Below, piece by piece: positions 56,435-64,000 of a stretch of 64,000 nt of DNA (the first letter of the stretch is position 1; each line of letters begins with the position of its first letter). The stretch is from Caenorhabditis elegans. Taxonomy: Eukaryota > Nematoda > Chromadorea > Rhabditida > Rhabditidae. The DNA is taken from the NCBI RefSeq assembly GCF_000002985.6, contig NC_003281.10, forward strand, positions 3,844,001 to 3,908,000, given 5' to 3'. The notes beneath the pieces were generated by a model. The model saw only the letters and a list, made by a program, of their open reading frames with translations. It did no database searches and was not told the DNA's origin. The position numbers and the translations under genes were made by a program.

Positions 56435-57856
56435 CACGCCTATCTGCCTAACATTTAAAATATTAATCTACCAAATCAAATGAAAAAAGATTCAATGTGA
56501 AAATTATTGGCAGGTAATTTGATATATTATTATTATTGTTTATAAAGAATTCAACACTTTTCCGGGAACCTTTTTTCCGAAAAAAAATGATTTCAGGAAA
56601 CATTGAGAGATATAAATAAGAATAGAAAAAAGAAAGTGTTGTTGAACAAAAATAGAATTTGAAATGAAAAAATATGGGATGACAACCCATATTAGGAGGG
56701 GTATAAATGAAAGGTTTACGATCTTATTTCAAAATGGGAAAATGTATTAAAATTTTGGCAAATAGGCAGGCGCGTAGGCCTGAAGGAATACCTTACAATA
56801 AGATCCCAAGGTTAATCGACATACTTCCGGAAGTTTTCCAGACAGGTGCAAAAGTGTGGGCAAGAAGTGCTAATAATTTTCTTTCCATTCCAAATTCTTG
56901 ATGATATCATTGTTTATAAAAATAAGTTTCATTTTTAACATGACCATAAAAAAAATGTTTTTTGAAAGGAAAATGTCAAATTTTTTCTCGAAATTGATTT
57001 GAAAATGCAAAAAAAAACAGTTTTTTCCTGATAAGACTGTGTAGGAACACGGCAGAGGAACTATCGGGTTATGTAGTGGTACAGTAGGGAACTATAACAC
57101 TATTTAGTGGTGTTCGATAAATTTCTGAGATATCGATGGGCTACTGTGGGATTACTGTAGCACTACGGTAGGAGAACTTCAGGGTTATGTAGTGGTACTG
57201 TAGGATTACTGTAGCTTTAAATGAAAAAAAAATTTCCTGTAGAATCGACTTTTTAAAAAAAAATTTCAAACATTTGTCTCAGATTTTCGATTAGCGAAAT
57301 GACCGCAAAAAAATTGGTGGCCGAGAATTGTTCTTGTTTGCGGCCATGCAGCGGTTCCCTTTGTTTTGGAAGTTTCTTACCATTATTATCATTATTTAAA
57401 AAAATATTGAAAATTGACTAACCAGCCGACCAGTATTGCTTCTTGATTCCTTCGTTTTCTTTGTTCCAGGAAAATATCTCCAAAATTGAAATAAATATAC
57501 GAAAAAATTCTCTTTGTTATATCAAGAGAGAATGTAAAATTCAGAATTTATTCATTTAAAAAACGAAAGAAAAATGAAATTTTGCGTCCGTCTGTCTATG
57601 GCAGGCAACGGCTTTTTTGTCTCTCCTCTTTTTTATCTGAAATATCTAATTTCAAAAAAAAACCAATCGAATAGAATGACTGACATACGGGGCAAAAAAG
57701 AGGGCGAATTGGTAGAGAATTGGAATCAAATGGCATTGGTAGATTAAAAAAAACCGGAAAATTGGGTTAAAAAATAGACGAATGATAAATGGCAAAATAA
57801 GTGATAAACATTTTAATATCGATATTAATATTACCCAGACCCATCTTTTTGCGATT

Positions 57857-57950
57857 TCTGCGTCAAGAATACGATACCCGGTCTCGATACGATTTTTTTC
57901 TAAAACACAAAAGAGTACGCGCCTTTAAAGAGTACTGTATCTTTAAACTA
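57857..57950. repeat. Dispersed TTTAAAGGCGC repeat, reverse orientation
   Basis: TACGATACCCGGTCTCGATA, then GTACGCGCCTTTAAAGAGTA. Opposite orientation to the copies at 58107 and 58430. Confidence 0.65.
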
Positions 57951-58106
57951 AAAATGGATACTTCAAAGTTTCAAAAGTTTGCAAAAAATGGAATGTCTCA
58001 ATTTTGTCTTTGAAACAATAAATTATCAACGTTAAATGGAAGAAATAATGTGTTTTGTTTTCATCTCAATTAATTGTTAGAAACATTTTTTAAGTTTGAA
58101 ATTACA

Positions 58107-58182
58107 GTACTCTTTAAAGGCGCACATCCGTTTTTATTTTAAAAAACACTTGTCGTGTCAAGACCAGTTGGGTAATATTAAC
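58107..58182. repeat. Dispersed TTTAAAGGCGC repeat
   Basis: ACAGTACTCTTTAAAGGCGC, then TTGTCGTGTCAAGACCAG. Forward copy. Confidence 0.65.
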
Positions 58183-58267
58183 TTTAAGTTCGATATAATA
58201 GCTATTCGAAACGAAAAAGAACAGTAGTTTCTACTTCTTTGATTTTTCTTGTTTTGTGTGTAATTTG

Positions 58268-58425
58268 AAACTTTCGTTGCTGCAGAATTTTCATCGATAT
58301 CGATTTTTCTTTTTTTGTCACGATTTGTTAAAAATTTATGTTTTATTGTAGTTTTTTAGTAAATAAATATATCTTATCGAGAAACTATGAAAAATCGACG
58401 AAAATTCTGCAGCGACAAAAGTTCT
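58268..58425. repeat. Inverted repeat with TTGCTGCAGAATTTTC arms
   Basis: TTGCTGCAGAATTTTCATCG near 58280 is mirrored by CGACGAAAATTCTGCAGCGA near 58395. Arms of ~40 bases, loop ~75 bases. It is immediately followed by the next dispersed repeat copy. Confidence 0.65.
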
Positions 58426-58429
58426 AAAT

Positions 58430-58510
58430 TACAGTACTTCTTAAAGGCGCACGCCTTTTCAGATTCAACAAAAATTTGTCGTGTCAAGACCGGGTACAGT
58501 AGTTTTGACG
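58430..58510. repeat. Dispersed TTAAAGGCGCACGCC repeat
   Basis: ACAGTACTTCTTAAAGGCGC, ACGCCTTTTCAG, then TTGTCGTGTCAAGACCGGGT. Best-preserved copy in the window. Confidence 0.7.
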
Positions 58511-59397
58511 CAAAATCACAAACGTTCGGGTAATATACTTCTCGATTTTTCAACAAAAAAATGGTTTACAACAATTTTCGATCGCTTATTTCTGCTAAAA
58601 AAAATTGAGAAAAGAAACAAAAAGTAAAAAGTTGCACAAAACACTTCGCTTGGTATTTTGATGATCTTTTTTTCTCTTTTTCTCACTAATTTTTTTTGCC
58701 CACCCCAACTCATTAGTATTCTGAGAGCTCTGAGAAGAACACCAAATATAATTAGGTCAGAAAACGGCGGGAAAAGGTCAAGGGGGAAGATAATGTACAG
58801 CGATTGCCGTAAAGTAACCAAAAAAGAGAAAAAGTTTTTTGGGGAGCGCAGACTCAACTTCACAGCTCAATTTCCATATCCTCTTCACATTTGCATCAAA
58901 AACATTTCCGGTTATTCGCCTATTCTCTCTTCTTTTTTTCATTTTCAATTGGTTTTTGTGCTTAGGATTGCCCGAAAAATCGCGGAAATTGCAGGAAAAG
59001 CTTTTGATCAAAAAAGTTCAGCGACCGAGCTTTGCTGTTATGAACAGGAATATAATAAATGAAATTATAAATGTGGTAAATAAGCACATAAATATATACT
59101 AGTTATATATGCATGTGTGTGAGCTCACACATACGAAAATTGTGCTCAAAAAATAATAATGCGTGGAGAAAAAATCAGGTTATGTAGGAAATCATAATGT
59201 GTATTCGAATAAAACATTAAGGGGCTTCTAATAATAATAAAACTATGGTATCAAATATACTGTAGGAGATGGCACAAGAAATACGGGAAAAATGCTTAAA
59301 ATATTGAAACCGGTTAGTTAGTTTTCGTTTTTATACATTGAAAATTAGGGGCAACGTGTCAAAATAATGGGATGCAATAAAATTAGAGACGCGAAAA

Positions 59398-62300
59398 TTA
59401 ACGAGAAGCAGCTTTTCCTGGAGCTTCTGGCAAATTGGCTTCGAGCTTCTCGAGAATTTGGTTGGCACAAGCTGGAAGGCGGGTTCCTGGACCGAAGACG
59501 AGGGCGACCCCAGCATCATAGAGTTCCTTGTAGTCTTGTGGTGGAATGACTCCTCCGGCGACGACGAGGATGTCTCTGAAAATAATTTTTGTGGACTGAA
59601 AAAAATGCAAAATTTATCACTCACGGTCTTCCCAATTTCTTGAGTTCTCCAATAAGCTGTGGAATGAGTGTCAAGTGTCCGGCGGCCAAACTGGATGCTC
59701 CAATAACATGAACATCAGCATCGACAGCTTGTTGAGCAGCTTCTAATGGAGTCTGGAAGAGTGGTCCAACATCAACATCGAATCCAAGATCAGCGAATCC
59801 TGTTGCAATGACTTTTGCTCCACGATCATGTCCATCTTGTCCCATCTTTGCCACCATAATACGTGGTTGACGACCATCACGATCAGCGAACGATTTAACA
59901 CGTTCAAGCACCTGAAAGATCAAAATGAAGGACACTGTTTCTCGAAAAATCGATAATGTTCGATGTTAATTTTATTTTATAGGAAAAATTCAGAATTTCC
60001 GGTATATCCTTGGTCTTTTCAACTATTTTTAATTTTCCACACATTTACATAAAGTCTAACATTTTCACTGACTTTGATTTATCTTCTTTTTTCTGGAAAT
60101 GTTCTTTTAAGCAACAATGATTTTCGATTATTATTAAAAAAAAAGAATTCAATAAATAATTTCTGATATTTACTTTTTAATTTTTTCCAATTTTTTAAAT
60201 TTTCTAAAAAGAAGAAGCGAAATTCGAAAGTTTTTGTTTTTCTATTGATCGATTTTTGACATTTTTTAACAGCAAAAAATCGAAAATTTCACATTTACGG
60301 TTAATTGTTTGGAAATAAAAGTTAATAAATCATCTGGAAATTGTTTTTCGATTTTTTAAATGTTTAAAAGGAAAGCAAAATTCGAACAAATTTTTGGGTT
60401 TTCAATTTTTTGAAAAAAATTATTTAATTTTTTTCACAATTTCCGCTAGTTTCTTTGTCTTTTCGATAAACTGAAAAATTAATTTTTTTTCGGTTTTTTT
60501 TTTTGAAATAAAGTTTTTTTCAGCAAAATCAGTCAGAAAAATCAGTTTTTCAATTTTTTTTTCTTCGTTTTATATCCCATTTTCTTTGAAATTCCGATAC
60601 CTGTGACATTTCAGAAGTCTCTCCAAATTCTGATTTATATGCACCAGAAACCAAACGATTAACAGCTGCGTGTCGATTGAATACTTTCTCCATTGCATCA
60701 GAAATCTCTCCAACTGTACAACGAGCACGGGCGGCTTCAATGGCAAGTTCCATAAGATTTCCATTTCCACGTGCTCCTTCTGTAATTGCATCCAACGCCT
60801 TTTGGGCTTTCTCTGCGTCTCTGGTGGCACGGATATGGTTCAACTTGGCACATTGCTCCTCTCTGACCTTAGCGTTATCAATTTTCAAGACCTCAACTTG
60901 TTGCTCGTGATCCAAACGATATTTGTTAACTCCAACAATCACATCTTTTCCAGCATCAATTCTTGCTTGTTTCTTGGCAGCGGCTTCCTCAATTTTCAGC
61001 TTGGTCATTCCAGATGCCACAGCTTTTGCCATACCTCCGAGTTCATCAATTTCCTGAAATCAAGGAATTGTACCAAATAATTGTACTCTGTGCGGGGTGT
61101 CGGTTTTAGAATTGTTTAAGAATTAAAATCGAAAAAGTTTCGCTTTTTATATTTTTCATTAAAATCGAAAAACTTCGATTTTTTGTAAAATATCTCGAAA
61201 TGTTAGATATATTTTTTAAAAGTTATACATATATTCTTTTTTCTCTTAAACAAAATTTGATAAAATTGGATTTTTTGGTTAATTTTGTGATTTTTTTTGG
61301 CTTTTTCGATGGCATTCTTGGGACCAGTCGGGATTTCACTTCAAAAAATTTGATAGTCTCAAAATCAGATATACACAAAAATCCGTTTTTTAAAAACGAG
61401 ATTTTTTTCTGCTTTTTTAAACGAGATCACTGATTGGTCGCTGATCTCATTTAGGAGGGAATTCAAATAATACTGAATTAGCCAAAATTCGCTATGTTTT
61501 AGTTTTTTTTTCAGTGCTTTTTCTGAATTTGAGACTATTTCGGATTTTTTACAGCAAAATCTCCATTCCTGTTTCTCCAAAATACCTTAATAACTGCCAA
61601 TGCCTTCTCGTAAATCTCGTCAGTAAGTGATTCCATCATATATGATCCTCCCCAAGGATCGGCAACATTGCAGATTCCTGATTCTTCCTGAATAATGATC
61701 TGAGTGTTACGAGCGATTCTGGCGGAGAATTTAGTTGGAAGTCCGAGAGCCTCATCGAATGAGTTTGTGTGAAGAGATTGAGTTCCTCCAAAGACTGAAG
61801 CCATTGCTTCAATTGTTGTACGAATGATGTTGTTGTATGGATCCTGGAAATAATATTTTATTTTATTTTTTTATGAGAACTCCGAACCTGCTCAGTCAAT
61901 GACCATCCAGAAGTCTGTGAATGTGTTCTCAACATCATACTCTTATCACTTTTTGGTGAGAATCTCTCTTTAATCAGATTAGCCCAAAGGCGACGGGCAG
62001 CTCTCATCTTTGCGATTTCCATGTAGAAATTCATAGATATACCCCAAAAGAATGAGAGACGCGGAGCAAATGCATCAATAGTAAGTCCAGCATTTAGTCC
62101 AGTCTCACAGTATTGAATTCCATCTGCAATTGTAAAAGCCATCTCAAGAACAGCATCAGCTCCAGCTTCTTGCATATGATATCCAGAAATTGAGATCGAA
62201 TTGAATTTTGGCATTTCACGAGAAGTGTATGCAAAGATGTCTCCAATGATTCTCATCGATGGCTCTGGTGGATAAATGTACGTATTTCTGACCATAAATT

Positions 62301-63659
62301 CTTTGAGAATATCATTTTGAATCGTTCCAGCCAACAGCTTCCTACTGACTCCAGCTTCTTCGGCAGCTACAACATACATGGCAAGTACTGGAACGACAGC
62401 TCCGTTCATTGTCATTGAAACTGACATTTTTTCGAGATTAATTCCATCGAACAGTTGACGCATATCTTCAACTGAATCCACAGCAACACCGGCCATTCCG
62501 ACGTCTCCGAATACACGCGGATTGTCAGAATCGTAGCTGGAAATTTTTAGATTTAGAAAAATGATTTATTGAAAAGTTATAATGACCCCAAAAGACCTAC
62601 TTTTATTAATTTTGTCGCAGGTTCAATATTTCAAAATCAATCAATTTACTACATATAAAGCGCGTGTCGTTCCGTCACTATGTAGTTTGATCTCTGATCA
62701 GAGCAACGAAATTTTGGGAAACCTTATGCTAAATGCGCAGCAGACATCGATCGAGGTCCGCGATAGACATCGTATATCTAATGTGTTTTCTCAAAAAAGT
62801 CGTGGGCCGCGCCGTAGGTGCGATCCACGGCTGGTTGGAGTATATCCAGCTAAATTCTCTAGTTTTGTCAACTTTTTTTCTGTTTCAGCGATTTTTTGTA
62901 ATTTTTTTAAGATTTTAAATTAATAAATTGTTCATTCTGGAACCAAAATGCAGTTTTTAACAAAAAAAACCCACAGAAAATTGGCTGAGTTCGAGAAAAC
63001 TCGATGGAAAATGCTCGAAACAACCGAAAGTCGTCTTCTTTTTCCATTGAGTTTTCTAGAATTTCACCAATTTTTAATTTAATTGTTTTTTGTTAAAAAC
63101 TGCATTTTGGTTCCAAAAATAACAATTTACTAATTTGAAATTAATCGAGAACTGAAACAAGGAAAAGTTGACAAAATTAGAGAATTTAGCTGGATTAGGC
63201 TACTTTTGGGACCATTTTGAGTATTTCATATCGATTTTTTTAAACAAACCCTCTATGAGTGGCCAAATCAAATGCAACTGAAAGTCCTTGCTGCCCTGCT
63301 TTAATATTCTCCTTATAGAACTTATTCGACTCTTCAACAGTCGAAAATCCAGCGTATTGTCTGATAGTCCATGGCCGTTGAGTATACATTGTTGGATATG
63401 GTCCTCTAGTGAATGGGAATTGACCGGGAAGTTCAACAGATCTTTGAGCATCACAATCTCTATCAGATCTCAAATAAAGTGGCTTGATTGGAATTCCTTC
63501 AGGGGTATTCCATGTCAAAGTGTCCGCTTCACGGCCTTTCATCGCCTTTTTTGCCATGGCAGCCCATTTTTGATCGATTGGGGAGCGGGTGTAAGCTCCG
63601 GAAGAAGATGGACGGGTTGAGCATCGGAGAAGTGTGGGTTTCAGTAGTTGAAGATACAT
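59398..63659 (-). CDS. mmcm-1: Methylmalonyl-CoA mutase, mitochondrial (MMCM-1)
   Basis: Six exons on the minus strand: 63659-63250, 62536-61888, 61843-61586, 61053-60601, 59911-59625, 59575-59398. They total 2,235 nt (744 residues, the usual length) and are all in phase. The first ~20 residues ([20 protein letters not shown]) are basic and hydroxylated, a mitochondrial targeting peptide. The substrate-binding barrel includes [30 protein letters not shown] and [20 protein letters not shown]. The C-terminal cobalamin domain has the DxHxxG motif (DGHDRG, His near residue 618), then ASSLAAGH and GGVIPPQDY. It isomerises (R)-methylmalonyl-CoA to succinyl-CoA with adenosylcobalamin, completing the canonical propionate route. 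A TTTCCAG acceptor (63688-63690 on plus) lies 28 bases before the ATG, consistent with trans-splicing. Introns 59912-60600 and 61054-61585 are AT-rich with nothing else visible. Confidence 0.97.
62795..62845. repeat. GC hairpin GGGCCGCGCCGTAGGTGCG (Helitron-like end motif)
   Basis: GGGCCGCGCCGTAGGTGCGA followed by CCACGGCTGGTT resembles the sequence after the HSE-like arrays (53751-53778). Its position at the edge of a foldback in mmcm-1 intron 1 suggests both derive from a shared repeat family. Confidence 0.45.
62844..63195. repeat. Foldback element in mmcm-1 intron 1
   Basis: Left arm 62844-62968 (ATCCAGCTAAATTCTCTAGT to GGAACCAAAATGCAGTTTTT) mirrors right arm 63083-63195 (AAAAACTGCATTTTGGTTCC to AATTTAGCTGGAT). 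A second, nested pair inside (GAGAAAACTCGATGGAAAA against TTTTTCCATTGAGTTTTCT) closes the loop, so about 350 bases could fold as one hairpin. No coding content. The stretch 62540-62790 before it is ordinary intron. Confidence 0.8.
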
Positions 63660-64000
63660 CTTGCCTTTGTGGAAAGGCAGTGATGATCTGGAAATTGATA
63701 TTATCGAAGGAAATAATATAAAAACTCAAGAAGACAATCATGAGAGAACGTTTTGCAAAATTGATTTATGTTTTCGAAACTAAAACTAACAAAAATAAAA
63801 ACTAATTTTTGTGTCACAAGTCCTTCGATGTGACCAAAAAACCGATCACTGCTGTCGAGTTTTGTCAAAAACAACGAAATCGCTGTGGAACAGATAGGCC
63901 AGAGAAAGAAAATGTGAAATTTGAAAAGATCTAATCGTTTGGCACGTATTGAGCTAGAAGAATGAAAAAAAAATGATTTGTTAATTTGAAAAATCCTTCA
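63660..64000. other. Upstream region of mmcm-1, window edge
   Basis: Holds the short 5' UTR and acceptor of mmcm-1 and presumably its promoter in minus sense. The AT-rich remainder shows no gene. Confidence 0.4.

Larger units (their letters stand above)
53713..59397. other. Gene-poor region between the satellite block and mmcm-1
   Basis: About 5.7 kb with no supported gene. It includes a purine-rich plus strand at 54960-55320 (pyrimidine-rich on minus) that might hold an untranslated upstream tir-1 exon, TACTGTAG-type repeats at 57060-57215, and dispersed repeats listed separately. The short frame at 56126-56329 has no recognised protein. Confidence 0.4.

Overview
The window looks like Caenorhabditis elegans nuclear DNA, chromosome III. 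The evidence is AT-rich sequence, very small introns with TTTTCAG-type acceptors, acceptor-like AG directly before start codons (as in spliced-leader trans-splicing), and recognisable worm proteins: BRC-1 (BRCA1 homologue), TIR-1 (SARM1 homologue), RPL-3, an acetyl-CoA synthetase matching ACS-19, MMCM-1, a CYP25A cytochrome P450 and a MAP1-like protein matching MAPH-1.3. Gene symbols come from memory of these families and of the C36A4 / F13B10 / ZK1058 clones, not from a search. Exon boundaries were placed by hand from GT..AG signals and reading-frame continuity.

Layout. (1) 893-4262 (+), maph-1.3, seven exons. (2) 4263-5906, a convergent gap holding a hAT-like repeat. (3) 5907-8071 (-), a CYP25A P450 (cyp-25A4), complete except for an apparent one-base deletion in exon 1. 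(4) 9238-18958 (-), brc-1, ten exons, with introns inflated by an intact mariner element, a hAT-type non-autonomous element with a perfect 8-bp target duplication, and a ~3 kb element with 24-bp terminal inverted repeats, an internal palindrome and gene remnants. (5) 20505-22830 (+), acs-19. (6) 23863-25468 (+), rpl-3. (7) 26183-49957 (-), tir-1. Twelve exons give a 982-residue model; a second start (43608) and two internal starts (29496, 27766) fit in phase. (8) 49958-59397, a gene-poor 9.4 kb upstream of tir-1 with a 2.8 kb satellite block: four tandem arrays, two of them dense heat-shock-element-like TTCnnGAA ladders and one repeating an E2F-like core. (9) 59398-63659 (-), mmcm-1, six exons.

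The genes are mostly unrelated neighbours: brc-1 in DNA repair, tir-1 in NAD+ hydrolysis and p38 immune/neuronal signalling, acs-19 and mmcm-1 in acyl-CoA metabolism, rpl-3 in translation. No clear operon is seen. The most interesting points are the HSE/E2F-like satellite block about 2-4 kb upstream of the longest tir-1 start, the tir-1 starts that would give proteins without the ARM domain, the frameshift in the P450, and the transposon load inside brc-1.
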